Positions 49,147 to 58,878 of a DNA stretch of 64,000 nt are shown in pieces; positions within the stretch are counted from its first letter, which is position 1, and each line of letters begins with the position of its first letter. The notes beneath the pieces were generated by a model. It was not told the origin of the DNA. It saw only the letters and a program-made list of their open reading frames with translations, and ran no database searches. The stretch is from Ruania rhizosphaerae. Lineage in GTDB: Bacteria > Actinomycetota > Actinomycetes > Actinomycetales > Beutenbergiaceae. The stretch spans positions 310,001-374,000 of the forward strand of contig NZ_VSMB01000001.1 in assembly GCF_009805705.1 (NCBI RefSeq), written 5' to 3'. The position numbers were made by a program, and so were the translations under genes.

Positions 49147-49631
49147 CAGGCCGGGGACCACCCCTCCTCGCTGCGGATCCCGCCCATGATGCGCTCGGAG
49201 ATCTCACGCAGCTGCCGACGTTGCGGCTTCGTCAGGCGGTCGAGCACGAGCTGCCGAACCGTGAGGACGTGCCCCGGCATCGCTTCGGTGACCTTCACCG
49301 AGCCCGGGTCGGTGAGCGTGGCCAACGTGTACCGGCCATCGGAGGGATCCGGCCTCCGGCTCACCCACTCTTTCGACTCGAGGCGACCGACCGCACGTGA
49401 GAGTCGGGAGAGCGAGCTGTTCGCGTATCCCGCCAGCACGCTCATCCGCAACGTCCGCTGCGGCGCGTGAGCGAGTGCGTAGAGGATCCCGTACTCGAAA
49501 TGGGTGAGCTGGGAGTCGCGCTGGAGCTGATCGTCGAGAGCCGCAGGTAGCCACTCCAGCACCGTCGCCAGGGCCGCCCACGTCTGGAGATCCTCACCGG
49601 TGAGCACCGGCGGTGAGCTGGGATTCGTCAT
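49146..49631 (-). CDS. MarR-family repressor of the adjacent SDR gene
   Basis: A 161-aa MarR protein: dimer helix TWAALATVLEWLPAALDDQLQRDSQLTHFEYGIL, HTH RMSVLAGYANSSLSRLSRAVGRLESKEWVSRR, wing PSDGRYTLATLTDPG. The ATG at 49631 is chosen because the sequence upstream is the operator region. Two palindromes at 49663-49713 lie between it and the divergent dehydrogenase gene, so it very probably represses both. The unusual Met/Asn-rich NSSLSRLSRAVGRLE resembles that of the MarR protein at 20936. Confidence 0.9.
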   Translation of the reverse strand: MTNPSSPPVLTGEDLQTWAALATVLEWLPAALDDQLQRDSQLTHFEYGILYALAHAPQRTLRMSVLAGYANSSLSRLSRAVGRLESKEWVSRRPDPSDGRYTLATLTDPGSVKVTEAMPGHVLTVRQLVLDRLTKPQRRQLREISERIMGGIRSEEGWSPA

Positions 49632-49662
49632 CCGGCAAGGGTACCGGCACGTGAGCGAATTG

Positions 49663-49713
49663 ACTTGCTCAGTCGAGTGAAGGGGCCTTAGCATTCACTT
49701 GACTGAGCAAGTG
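49663..49713. promoter_or_regulatory. Double MarR operator
   Basis: CACTTG-ACTGAG-CAAGTG (49696-49713) is a perfect 6-bp dyad, and ACTTGCTCAGTCGAGT (49663-49678) is its inverted near-copy with one mismatch. Together the two sites form a larger 16/17-bp inverted repeat. They occupy the space between the divergent MarR and SDR genes and include likely -35/-10 elements, so bound repressor would silence both. Confidence 0.8.
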
Positions 49714-49750
49714 AAGTGGCAGACATCGCGGCAGTGAGGAAGTGGGCAGT

Positions 49751-50542
49751 ATGGATCTCGGACTGGCAGGCAAGCGGGCCTTCGTGAGCGGCTCGACGCA
49801 GGGGATCGGCTATGCGATCGCAGAGGCGCTGCTCCGGGAGGGGGCGTCGGTGATCGTCAACGGACGCGAGGAGGGACGCGTGCGGGCGACAGTCGACGCA
49901 CTTCGCGGCACCTTCCCCGGTGCGGACGTCACGGGCATCGCGGCCGACTTCAGCGATCCCGACCAGGTCAGGCGACTGCTCGACCGTCTGGGCACCGTCG
50001 ACATTCTCGTGAACAACGTCGGGGTGTTCGACGTGAAGGAATTCGCCGACATCTCCGACGAGGAGTGGCAGCGCTACATCGACATCAACGTGATGAGCGG
50101 TGTCCGGCTCTCCCGACACCTCCTGCCCGGCCTGCTCGACCGTGGCTGGGGGCGCATCCTCTTCATTGCCAGCGAATCGGGTGTGAACGTTCCCGCCGGG
50201 ATGATCCATTACGGCACCACCAAGGCGGCGACCCTCGCGCTGAGCAACGGCCTGGCCAAACTCACCCGTGGCACCGAGGTCACGGTGAACACCATCCTCG
50301 GCGGGCCGACCTACTCCGACGGCGTCGCTGGAGTGGTCGAGCAGATCGCCCAGGCCCAGGGCGCATCAACCGACGACGTCAAGCGCACCATCGCCGCGGG
50401 CAACCAGACCTCGCTCGTGGAGCGCTTCCTCGATCCCGCCGAGATCGCCCACCTCGCGGTCTATCTCGCGAGCCCCCGCTCCTCGGCCACCAACGGAGCC
50501 GCACTGCGCGCCGACGGAGGAACGCTCACGAGCACACTGTGA
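49751..50542 (+). CDS. Short-chain dehydrogenase/reductase
   Basis: A 263-aa SDR. Cofactor-binding GSTQGIGYAIAEAL, NNVGVFDV, catalytic Ser in LFIASESGVN and Tyr/Lys in MIHYGTTKAATLAL are all present; the first strand's Arg in VNGREEG indicates preference for NADP(H). The C-terminal substrate loop is long (TYSDGVAGVVEQIAQAQGAS). The ATG at 49751 follows AGGAAG. It is controlled by the divergent MarR and is likely to reduce or oxidise the compound that releases it. The substrate is unknown. Confidence 0.9.
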   Translation: MDLGLAGKRAFVSGSTQGIGYAIAEALLREGASVIVNGREEGRVRATVDALRGTFPGADVTGIAADFSDPDQVRRLLDRLGTVDILVNNVGVFDVKEFADISDEEWQRYIDINVMSGVRLSRHLLPGLLDRGWGRILFIASESGVNVPAGMIHYGTTKAATLALSNGLAKLTRGTEVTVNTILGGPTYSDGVAGVVEQIAQAQGASTDDVKRTIAAGNQTSLVERFLDPAEIAHLAVYLASPRSSATNGAALRADGGTLTSTL

Positions 50543-50596
50543 GAGCGCGCGGCACCCAGGGCGGCCGCGGAAGACGCGTCGAGTGGATGGCGCCGC

Positions 50597-51066
50597 TCAG
50601 GCGCCGGACTTCTCCCGCACCTGCCGCTTGATCCGCGCGAGCATCCCGCCCATCCCGCGTAGGCGCAGCGGGGTGATCGCACGGGACAGGCCGAGCCGGT
50701 CGGAGACGTCGTCCGGCACCGCAAGAACCTCGGCAGCGGTCAGCCCGTCCAGGCCCTCATGCAGGATGCCGGCGAACCCACGGGTGGTCGGGGCTTCGGC
50801 CGGGGCCGAGAAGTACAGGCGCACGACGGCGTCCGTTCCGTTCCCGCCGCCGTCGCCTTCCAACTCGGTCACCAAGAAGATCGGCGACTGGCACTCCGGT
50901 ACCGGCTCCAACAGCTCCGGGTGCTCGCTGTACCGCTCCGGGAGTTCGGGCAGCCCCTCGCTGAACTCCAGCAGCAGCTGCAGCCGGTCCGGTTCGCCGA
51001 GGGCGTTGAAGTCCTCCACGATCGCCGCGAGCGCCTCCGGGAGCGGCGCGGGTGCTGCGCTCTGGC

Positions 51067-51070
<4 letters not shown>
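50597..51070 (-). CDS. sufE: SufE-like sulfur acceptor protein
   Basis: A 157-aa SufE-fold protein. The sulfur-accepting Cys is in [16 protein letters not shown], and [16 protein letters not shown] and [16 protein letters not shown] are family motifs. SufE relays persulfide from a cysteine desulfurase to an acceptor. Here no desulfurase is adjacent; instead its ATG overlaps the stop of a thiosulfate/3-mercaptopyruvate sulfurtransferase gene (ATGA), so the pair may trade sulfane sulfur. This pairing is common in actinobacteria. Confidence 0.9.
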
Positions 51071-51978
<908 letters not shown>

Positions 51979-52118
51979 GAGCGGTTCCTCCTGGCGGGTT
52001 GCTCCGATGGGCACTGGTTCGATCTTCTCACCGCCTTCCGGGCTGCTCCAAAGCCTCCGTGCGGGTCCACATCGTGGTCACTGGCACACACTGCCTTCCA
52101 CCTGAACCATCTCCGGCA

Positions 52119-52177
52119 GACTGACACATGTCCGGCCCCCGCCGACGGTGTCTCACACTGCCGCAGGTGTGTCAGTC
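52119..52177. promoter_or_regulatory. Inverted repeat upstream of the deaminase gene
   Basis: GACTGACACA (52119-52128) and TGTGTCAGTC (52168-52177) are perfect reverse complements 39 bp apart, in the divergent region between the sulfurtransferase and the deaminase genes. Potential operator or attenuator stem. Confidence 0.4.
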
Positions 52178-52207
52178 AGACGGCTGCGGCGGAGGAAGAT
52201 GGCGGAC

Positions 52208-52690
52208 ATGATCACCACAACGGATCGGCGCCACCTGCGCCGTTGCGTGGAACTGGCCCGCACCGCCCTGGAAGCCGGAGACGAGCCGTTCGGCTCCGTG
52301 CTCGTCGCAGCCGACGGGCGCGAACTGTTCGCCGACCACAACCACGTGGCCGGTGGCGACCACACTCAGCACCCCGAATTCGCCATCGCCCGGTGGGCGG
52401 CCCAGAATCTCGGTTCCGTGGACCGCGCGAACGCCACCGTCTACACCTCCGGCGAACACTGCCCGATGTGCGCGGCCGCGCACGGCTGGGTCGGCCTGGG
52501 CCGGATCGTCTACGCCAGCAGCTCCGAGCAGCTGACCGCCTGGCACACCGAGTGGGGCATCCCGCCCGGCCCCGTACGGGCGCTCCCCATCACGCACGTG
52601 GTCCCGGACGCCGTCGTGGATGGGCCCGACCCGCACCTCGCGGACGAGGTGCGGGACCTCCACCGACGGCTACACGGCCTCACGCCATAG
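52208..52690 (+). CDS. Nucleoside/guanine deaminase-like (cytidine deaminase fold)
   Basis: A 160-aa zinc deaminase of the CMP/dCMP deaminase superfamily. Zinc ligands and catalytic Glu are in HTQHPEFAIARWA (His-Pro-Glu) and SGEHCPMCAAAHGWVG (Cys-x2-Cys). The surrounding sequence (EPFGSVLVAADGRELF, RIVYASSSEQLTAWH) fits the guanine deaminase/tRNA deaminase-like group, and the small size suits a purine-base or nucleoside substrate. The start is ATG at 52208 (MITTTDRR); ATG at 52199 lies too near the GGAGGA site. Confidence 0.85.
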   Translation: MITTTDRRHLRRCVELARTALEAGDEPFGSVLVAADGRELFADHNHVAGGDHTQHPEFAIARWAAQNLGSVDRANATVYTSGEHCPMCAAAHGWVGLGRIVYASSSEQLTAWHTEWGIPPGPVRALPITHVVPDAVVDGPDPHLADEVRDLHRRLHGLTP

Positions 52691-52770
52691 CCTTCTTCGC
52701 GCGATCCCTGCGGTGCCTCGCTCCACCGCACCTCCTGGCGTCGGCACGCCTCCGCGGGGGCTCCTCGGCC

Positions 52771-53466
52771 TCACGCCATATCGATGAAACGCTCGGCCTT
52801 CTCCGCCGGTCCCACCACGATCACCGTGTCGCCCCAGTCCAGTACCATGTCGCCATCAGCGTGCGCCCACCCGGCGTCCCGCTTGCGGACGGCGGTCACG
52901 TTCACATTGTGCTTGGAACGCAGCCCGATCGTGGCGATCGAGGAGCCCACCAGCGACGGCGGCACCGTGGCGGTGATCATCGCGAAGCCTCCCCCGAGGT
53001 CCTGGTAGTCGGCGATCGACCCGCGTAGCAGGTGAGCCACCCGGCGACCCATGTCCGACTCCGGGTAGACCACGTGGTGCACCCCGATCTGCTCGAGGAT
53101 CTGGCCGTGCGGGTCGGTGATCGCCTTGGCCCACACCTTGCCGATGCCGAAGCGCACGAACCACGAGGCGGTCAGGATGGAGGCCTCCAGGTCGCTGCCG
53201 ATCCCCACGACCGCATGCGTGAAGTCCGGCACGGCGAGTTGGTCGAGCACTTCCTTCTTGGTGGAGTCGGCGCGCACTACATGCGTCAGCACCCCGCTGA
53301 GATCCTGGACGATCTCCGGGTTGGTGTCGATGCCGAGCACGTCCACCCCCGCCTGCGCGAGCTCGATCGCCAGTGCGCTGCCGAAGCGGCCGAGCCCGGC
53401 CACCACCACCGAATCCGAGGGGCTCAGGGACGTGCGGGGAGCTCCCCCGCGAATGTTCTCAGCCAA
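52771..53466 (-). CDS. ktrA: Potassium uptake regulatory subunit (KtrA/TrkA type)
   Basis: A 231-aa RCK protein that gates the Ktr/Trk channel in response to nucleotides. Rossmann motif VVVAGLGRFGSALAIELAQAG with LGIDTNPEIV is the RCK_N nucleotide site, and residues about 150-231 form the RCK_C domain (PPSLVGSSIATIGLRSKHNVNVTAVRK). The start is TTG at 53466, inside the ktrB gene, overlapping by 8 bases (TTGGCTGA), so it is translationally coupled. Transcribed after ktrB. Confidence 0.92.
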   Translation of the reverse strand: MAENIRGGAPRTSLSPSDSVVVAGLGRFGSALAIELAQAGVDVLGIDTNPEIVQDLSGVLTHVVRADSTKKEVLDQLAVPDFTHAVVGIGSDLEASILTASWFVRFGIGKVWAKAITDPHGQILEQIGVHHVVYPESDMGRRVAHLLRGSIADYQDLGGGFAMITATVPPSLVGSSIATIGLRSKHNVNVTAVRKRDAGWAHADGDMVLDWGDTVIVVGPAEKAERFIDMA

Positions 53467-54817
53467 CGATCGGCCTTTCCTTGGGAAGTTCGAACATGAG
53501 CTTGCGGGTCCGCAGGGCCAACGCGGAACCGATGGTGATCGGCCCGAGCCGGCCCACGAACATGATCGCGACCAGCAGCAGGTGGGCGCCGGTGGGCAGG
53601 TCGGCGGTGATACCGGTGGACAGGCCCACGGTGCCGAACGCCGAGACCACCTCGAACAGGATCTGGTCCAGGCTGAACGAGGTGGCGATCAGCAGGATCC
53701 AGGTGCCCAGCACCACCACCGCCACCGCGAGCAGCGCCACCGTGATCGCTTCCCGGTGCACCGCACGGGATAGCCTGCGGCCGAAGATGTTCACCGCCGT
53801 CTCCCCGCGCAGTTCGGTGACGATGATGAAGAACAGCACGAGGAACGTCGTCACCTTCACACCACCCGCCGTGCCGGCCGGGCCGCCACCGATGAACATC
53901 AGCAGATCCTGAGTGAACAACGCCTGCGTACTCATCGCACCGGTGTCGATGGCGTTGAAACCCGCCGTACGCGTCATGACGGCGGAGAAGAAGCCGAGCA
54001 GCAGCTTGCCGCCCACCTCGTGCGCGCCGAGAGTGTCCGGGTTGTCCCACTCCAGCGCCGTCAGAGTGATCGTGCCGAGCACGAGCAGCGCGACGCTGCC
54101 GAGGATGACCAGTTTGGTGTGCATGCTCCACTGCTCTGGCACCCGGATGTGCTTGCGCAGCTCGAACAGCACCGGGAAGCCGAGTCCGCCGATGATCACC
54201 GCGCAGGCCACCGGAATGAGCACCCACGGGTCGGTCGCGTAGCCCATCAGCGAGTCGCTGTCGAGCGCGAAGCCGGCGTTGTTGAACGCCGAGATGGCGG
54301 TGAATACGCCCTTCCAGACGGCGGCCGGCCCGTTCATCTCGTACGTCACCAGGAAGCGGGTGACCAGGATGAGGGCGACCAGCCCTTCGATGGCGATGCT
54401 CATCTTGGCCACACCGAGCACCACGCTGCGTACGTCGCCGATGCCGACGGCGCGTACCGACGCACTGGCCACCAGGCGACTGCGCAGACCGAGCCTGCGG
54501 GCCATCAGGATCGCCAGCAGGGAGGCCGCCGTCATGATGCCCAGCCCGCCGAGCTGGATTCCGGCGGCGATCACCGCCTCCCCGAAACCGCTCCAGTAGA
54601 CCGGGGTGTCCACCACGATCAGCCCCGTCACGCAGACGGCGGAGGTCGCCGTGAACAGCGCCTCTTCCCACGTCGGCAGACCCGCCGCGGGATCGGCCAC
54701 GGACACCGGGAGCATGAGGAGCCCGGTACCGATGGCGATCGCCGCCGCGAACCCGAGCGCGAGCACCTTGGCCGGGTGCTGGGGCACCGGTACCGCCCGC
54801 ATCAGGGTGCGGATCAT
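53459..54817 (-). CDS. ktrB: Potassium uptake membrane subunit (KtrB/TrkH type)
   Basis: A 452-aa K+ transporter with four M-P-M repeats. The pore loops contain the filter glycines: TSAVCVTGLIVVDT, ISAFNNAGFALDS, AVMTRTAGFNAIDTG and VSAFGTVGLSTGIT. The gating loop (GGGPAGTAGGVKVTT) is present. The start at ATG 54817 gives MIRTLMRAVPVP; the open frame extends to TTG 54871 but the extension is charged and unlike the family. It forms a Na+-coupled K+ uptake system with KtrA, important in osmotic adaptation. NhaA is the next gene on the same strand. Confidence 0.9.
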   Translation of the reverse strand: MIRTLMRAVPVPQHPAKVLALGFAAAIAIGTGLLMLPVSVADPAAGLPTWEEALFTATSAVCVTGLIVVDTPVYWSGFGEAVIAAGIQLGGLGIMTAASLLAILMARRLGLRSRLVASASVRAVGIGDVRSVVLGVAKMSIAIEGLVALILVTRFLVTYEMNGPAAVWKGVFTAISAFNNAGFALDSDSLMGYATDPWVLIPVACAVIIGGLGFPVLFELRKHIRVPEQWSMHTKLVILGSVALLVLGTITLTALEWDNPDTLGAHEVGGKLLLGFFSAVMTRTAGFNAIDTGAMSTQALFTQDLLMFIGGGPAGTAGGVKVTTFLVLFFIIVTELRGETAVNIFGRRLSRAVHREAITVALLAVAVVVLGTWILLIATSFSLDQILFEVVSAFGTVGLSTGITADLPTGAHLLLVAIMFVGRLGPITIGSALALRTRKLMFELPKERPIVG

Positions 54818-55003
54818 CGCGGGGCGAGACGTCCCGGACCTCCGCGAACCAGCATCGGGCACGAGTGGCAACGTAGACCCGCTTGCGCCGGCGTGCCAAC
54901 CGCTGGGCGCAGGAGGTGGCCGGAGTCACACCCACCGCGGAGAGGTCAGGCTGTCGAGCCTGAGTCAGACTGCCGTGCGCGTGTCAGACAGCGACCTCGC
55001 CGG

Positions 55004-56335
55004 TCAGTCCCCACTGTCCTGGCGCCGCGGCTCCGTCGGGATGGGACCCGGGTCGGGATCGATGAGCCCGGTCTCCTCGTCCGGGTCGCCGATGTCGGTG
55101 CCCTCGGAGTCGAGCACACCGTCCTCGTTCATGTCCCGGCTGCGCTTCTCGCCCGCATCCCAGCGCAGCGTGATCGCGGCCAGCACTGCGGCCAGCAGCG
55201 ACGCGGCGAGGATCGCTGCCTTCGCCCCGGAGGTGTGCTCGGCATCGGTGAAGGAGAGCTCGGCGATCAGTAACGCCACCGTGAACCCGATCCCGGCCAG
55301 CAGACCCACCGGGAGCAGGTCGCGCACACCGATCCGGTCCGGAAGTCGTAGCGGCGTGATCTTGGTGACCACCCAGGTCACACCGAGCACACCGAGCACC
55401 TTGCCGACCACCAGGCCCAGCACGATGGCCAGGACCACCGGCTGACCGAGGATGGTGCCGACGCCGCCACCGTCGACCACGGAGACCCCGGCGGAGAAGA
55501 ACGCGAAGACCGGCAGCGCGATCCCGGCGGAGATCGGCTTGATGTGGTGCTCGAGCTGGTGTGTGCGGGTGTGCTCTTCCCCGTGCCGGATGATCGCCGG
55601 CACGGTCAGGCCGAGCAGCACGCCCGCGATCGTGGCGTGGATACCCGCCTCGTGCATGAACGCCCAGGCCACCAGCGCCAGCGGTAGCAGCAGGTACCAG
55701 CGCAGCACCTTCATCCGCACCAGCACGGCGAAGACGGCGACCGCGGCGAGCGCCACGGCCAGGTACTGCAGGTGCAGCTCGTCGGTGTAGAAGACGGCGA
55801 TCACCACGATGGCGAGCAGGTCATCCACCACGGCGAGGGTGAGCAGGAAGGTCCGCAGGGCGGAGGGCAAGCCACGGCCGAAGACGGCCAGCACGGCGAG
55901 TGCGAAGGCGATATCGGTGGCAGCGGGGATCGCCCAGCCGCTCAGCGCGCCCGGGTCACCCGCGAGAACCACCACGGCCGCATAGATGGCCGCTGGGATG
56001 GCCATCCCGCCCACAGCGGCGAGCATCGGCACCCCCGCCTGCTTCACGTCACGCAGGCTGCCTGCCACGAATTCGTGTTTGAGTTCGACCCCCACCACGA
56101 AGAAGAAGATCGCCAGCAGCCCGTCGGCTGCCCAGGTGCCGAGTGAGAGGTCCAGGTGAATCGCACTCGGCCCCACCACGAGCTCGGTGAGGGAGAAGTA
56201 GGACTCCCGGACCGGGGAGTTCGCCCAGATCAGGGCGATCACGGCGGCTCCGATGAGGAGGAAGCCCCCGGTGGTCTCCTGCGTCACCCAGGAACGGGCG
56301 CGGTCTCGACGTGATGGATTGCTGGTGGACGGCAT
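55004..56335 (-). CDS. nhaA: Na+/H+ antiporter NhaA
   Basis: A 443-aa antiporter with about 12 helices. The catalytic aspartate pair stands in LTLAVVDDLLAIVVIA; the cross-over region ATDIAFALAVLAVFGRGLP and FFFVVGVELKHEFVAGSL (with the acidic Glu of the family) fit NhaA. The protein ends in an acidic, Pro-rich tail of about 50 residues with EDGVLDSEGTDIGDPDEETG, longer than in enteric NhaA. Exchanges cytoplasmic Na+ for protons. The ATG at 56335 has AGGAGCC. Together with KtrAB it suggests salt or alkali adaptation. Confidence 0.93.
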   Translation of the reverse strand: MPSTSNPSRRDRARSWVTQETTGGFLLIGAAVIALIWANSPVRESYFSLTELVVGPSAIHLDLSLGTWAADGLLAIFFFVVGVELKHEFVAGSLRDVKQAGVPMLAAVGGMAIPAAIYAAVVVLAGDPGALSGWAIPAATDIAFALAVLAVFGRGLPSALRTFLLTLAVVDDLLAIVVIAVFYTDELHLQYLAVALAAVAVFAVLVRMKVLRWYLLLPLALVAWAFMHEAGIHATIAGVLLGLTVPAIIRHGEEHTRTHQLEHHIKPISAGIALPVFAFFSAGVSVVDGGGVGTILGQPVVLAIVLGLVVGKVLGVLGVTWVVTKITPLRLPDRIGVRDLLPVGLLAGIGFTVALLIAELSFTDAEHTSGAKAAILAASLLAAVLAAITLRWDAGEKRSRDMNEDGVLDSEGTDIGDPDEETGLIDPDPGPIPTEPRRQDSGD

Positions 56336-56442
56336 GTGGCTCCTGTACAGGGTCGGGCGCTGCAGAGGGTCGCTGCGGCTCTGCCGACCAGACTTCCCGG
56401 CGCACCGCATGACAGTCTACCGATCGGCGTGAGCGGGTGTCA

Positions 56443-56452
56443 GTCACGTGAC
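56443..56452. promoter_or_regulatory. GTCACGTGAC palindrome upstream of helR-like gene
   Basis: A 10-bp perfect palindrome containing CACGTG, in the 173-bp divergent region between nhaA and the helicase gene. It may be an operator. No rifamycin-associated element (the 19-bp motif known upstream of rifampicin-inducible genes) could be found. Confidence 0.3.
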
Positions 56453-56508
56453 GGGAACAACGAGTCTCGTCCGGACGTTGGGCACCTGGCCGGATCGAAA
56501 GGGGAACC

Positions 56509-58851
56509 GTGAAGCACGAGCTCGAGTCCGAACAGCACTACCTCGATCTGCTCTACCGGCGCGTGGAGGCCCTGCGAGCAGAGGTCACCGACCAGCTGAC
56601 CCGGACCCGCCGATCCGATGCCGACGGTCCTGCTGACCTGCTGGACCGGGACACCCGGGTAGCGCGCCTGCAGGAGCGGGCGACGATGCTCGACCACGCC
56701 GAACACGGCCTGTGCTTCGGCCGCCTGGACCGTCACGACGGCAGCACGACGTACGTGGGCAGGATGGGACTGCGGTCAGCGGACCTGGAGCCGTTGCTGG
56801 TGGACTGGCGTGCTCCGGCGGCGGCCGATTTCTACACCGCGACGGCGCGCAGCGGGTCCGGCGTCGTGCGGCGACGCCACCTGCGCACCCGGGGGCGCAC
56901 CGTCATCGGGCTCAACGATGAGCTCCTGGGGGACGGCCACCAGGACTCGACCTTCGTCGGTGAGGGCGCCCTGATGGAGGCCCTGACGGCGGAGCGCACC
57001 GGCCGTATGCACGAGATCGTGGCCACCTTGCAGGCCGAGCAGGACGAGATCATCCGTTCCTCGCCCGATGGGGTACTGGTCGTACAGGGCGGGCCAGGCA
57101 CCGGCAAGACCGCGGTGGCACTGCATCGCACCGCCTACCTGCTCTACACCCACCCGACGATCGCCGAACGCGGAGTCCTCGTGCTCGGGCCGAGCCCCAC
57201 ATTCCTGGACTACATCCACGACGTGCTGCCCTCGCTGGGTGAAACACATGCGGTGCTGGCCACCGTGGACTCGCTGGTGCCGGGCATCACTGCCACCCGC
57301 GCTGAGCTGCCGGCCACGGCCAGGGTGAAGGCAGGACCGGTGATGGCCGAACTGGTGGCCGCCGCGGTGCGCGACCGGCAGGGACGTCAGGCGAGTGAGG
57401 GAGGCGTCACCTTCACCTATCAGGGCGACGACTACCGGCTCACGACGGCGGTGCTCGCCCAAGCCGTCGAACGCGCGCGGCACGTGGGGTACCCCCACAA
57501 CGTCGCACGGCACACCTTCCGCACCACGGTGCTCGACCATGTGGTCGAGCTCGTGCTCGCCCGCGAGCAGGCGCTGTACGACTCCACCGACTCCGGATTC
57601 GAAGAGGAGATCGGCCGCCTCGATCGTGCCCTGGCGCGCGGTGAGGACCACCTGCCGGCGAAGGTGGAGGGCGCAGGCACCGAGGTGACCGGACTCGCGG
57701 CACGGCACGAGGCACCGCGACTGCGCCGCGAACTCACCGCGGACCCGACCTTCGCACGAGTACTGGACGAACTGTGGCCCGTCCTCACCCCGGAGTCACT
57801 ACTGGAAGACCTGTTCACCGATCCCTCCCGGCTCGCCCGGGCTGCCGACGGACTGCTGACGGCGCACGAGCAGCAGGCGCTGCTACGCCCTGCCGGAGTG
57901 GGGTGGACCAGCGGGGACGTGCCCCTGCTGGACGAGGCCGCCGAGCTGCTCGGTGAAGACGAGTCCGCCCGGGAAGCCAGCGCCCAGGCCCAGCGCGAGG
58001 CGGGGATCCGCTACGCGCAGCGGGTGATCGCCGCCAGCGGCGGTGGCATGGCACAGGCCGTCTCCGCTGAGGAGCTGGCGGGGCGGTTCACCGAACGCGA
58101 CACCCGCCCGTTGGCCGAGCGGGCTGCGGCCGACCGATCCTGGGCGTACGGGCACGTGATCGTGGATGAGGCGCAAGAGCTGACGCACATGCAGTGGCGG
58201 ATGGTGCTGCGGCGGGTTCCGAGCGGGTCGATGACCGTGGTCGGGGATGTGCACCAGGCGTCGGCCGTGGCGGGGACGACCTCGTGGGCGGAGCTGGCCG
58301 ACCGGTTCGGGCACCGCCGCTGGCGGCACACCGAGCTGACGATCAGCTACCGCACCCCGGAGCCGATCATGGCCGCTGCGCACGAGCTGCTGCGCACCCT
58401 CGATCCGGATGCCACCGCGCCGGTCTGCGCACGCAGCACCGGGGAGAAGCCGTGGGTGCGCACCACGACAGGCGACCTTACCGCCGAGGTGGGGGCCGCC
58501 GTCGTGGAGGAGATGGCGCAGGTGAGCGGGACGTTCGCCGTGATCGTGCCACCGGAACGATTGGTGGAGTACGCCATGGCGACCGAACTCGCGGTCCCCG
58601 GCACCACGTTCGGGCCGGACACGCGCACCGATGGCGCCGCCGGTTGCGTCGTGCTCACGCCACCACAAGCCAAGGGGCTGGAGTTCGACGGGGTGCTGGT
58701 GGTCGATCCGGCAGCCATCCTCGCCGGCGGGGCTACCACCAGTGGCCGGTCGAACGCCAGCGCCCTGTACGTGGCGATGACCCGGCCGACGACGCGTCTG
58801 GGGATACTCTGCGGGCCGCGGGTTCCCGACGAACTGGCGCACCTGCTCTGA
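56509..58851 (+). CDS. HelD/HelR-like RNA-polymerase-associated ATPase (UvrD fold)
   Basis: A 780-aa superfamily 1 helicase-like ATPase. The N-terminal coiled coil (EQHYLDLLYRRVEALRAEVTDQL) matches the arm of HelD proteins that enters the RNA-polymerase secondary channel. Walker A GGPGTGKTAVALHRTAYLLYTH, Walker B GHVIVDEAQELTHMQW, and motifs ELTISYRTPEPI and SNASALYVAMTRPTTRLGIL follow. This class recycles stalled RNA polymerase; the actinobacterial HelR subclass displaces rifamycins and so gives resistance. Whether this one belongs to HelR or to a housekeeping HelD is not decided by sequence alone. It converges with the LacI gene. Confidence 0.85.
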   Translation: MKHELESEQHYLDLLYRRVEALRAEVTDQLTRTRRSDADGPADLLDRDTRVARLQERATMLDHAEHGLCFGRLDRHDGSTTYVGRMGLRSADLEPLLVDWRAPAAADFYTATARSGSGVVRRRHLRTRGRTVIGLNDELLGDGHQDSTFVGEGALMEALTAERTGRMHEIVATLQAEQDEIIRSSPDGVLVVQGGPGTGKTAVALHRTAYLLYTHPTIAERGVLVLGPSPTFLDYIHDVLPSLGETHAVLATVDSLVPGITATRAELPATARVKAGPVMAELVAAAVRDRQGRQASEGGVTFTYQGDDYRLTTAVLAQAVERARHVGYPHNVARHTFRTTVLDHVVELVLAREQALYDSTDSGFEEEIGRLDRALARGEDHLPAKVEGAGTEVTGLAARHEAPRLRRELTADPTFARVLDELWPVLTPESLLEDLFTDPSRLARAADGLLTAHEQQALLRPAGVGWTSGDVPLLDEAAELLGEDESAREASAQAQREAGIRYAQRVIAASGGGMAQAVSAEELAGRFTERDTRPLAERAAADRSWAYGHVIVDEAQELTHMQWRMVLRRVPSGSMTVVGDVHQASAVAGTTSWAELADRFGHRRWRHTELTISYRTPEPIMAAAHELLRTLDPDATAPVCARSTGEKPWVRTTTGDLTAEVGAAVVEEMAQVSGTFAVIVPPERLVEYAMATELAVPGTTFGPDTRTDGAAGCVVLTPPQAKGLEFDGVLVVDPAAILAGGATTSGRSNASALYVAMTRPTTRLGILCGPRVPDELAHLL

Positions 58852-58878
58852 TCGGCACGCTCGGCTGGGCTCCCCCGG

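Noticed and set aside
52119-52177. Recurring GTGTCAG/CTGACAC motif seen in several intergenic gaps (near 11760, 52125, 52170, 54985, 56440, 63555)
   Set aside because: Noticed as a possible shared regulatory word, but it also occurs inside genes (near 43450) and I could not count expected occurrences by eye.
56336-56508. Rifamycin-associated element upstream of the helR-like gene
   Set aside because: No sequence resembling it was found by reading both strands.
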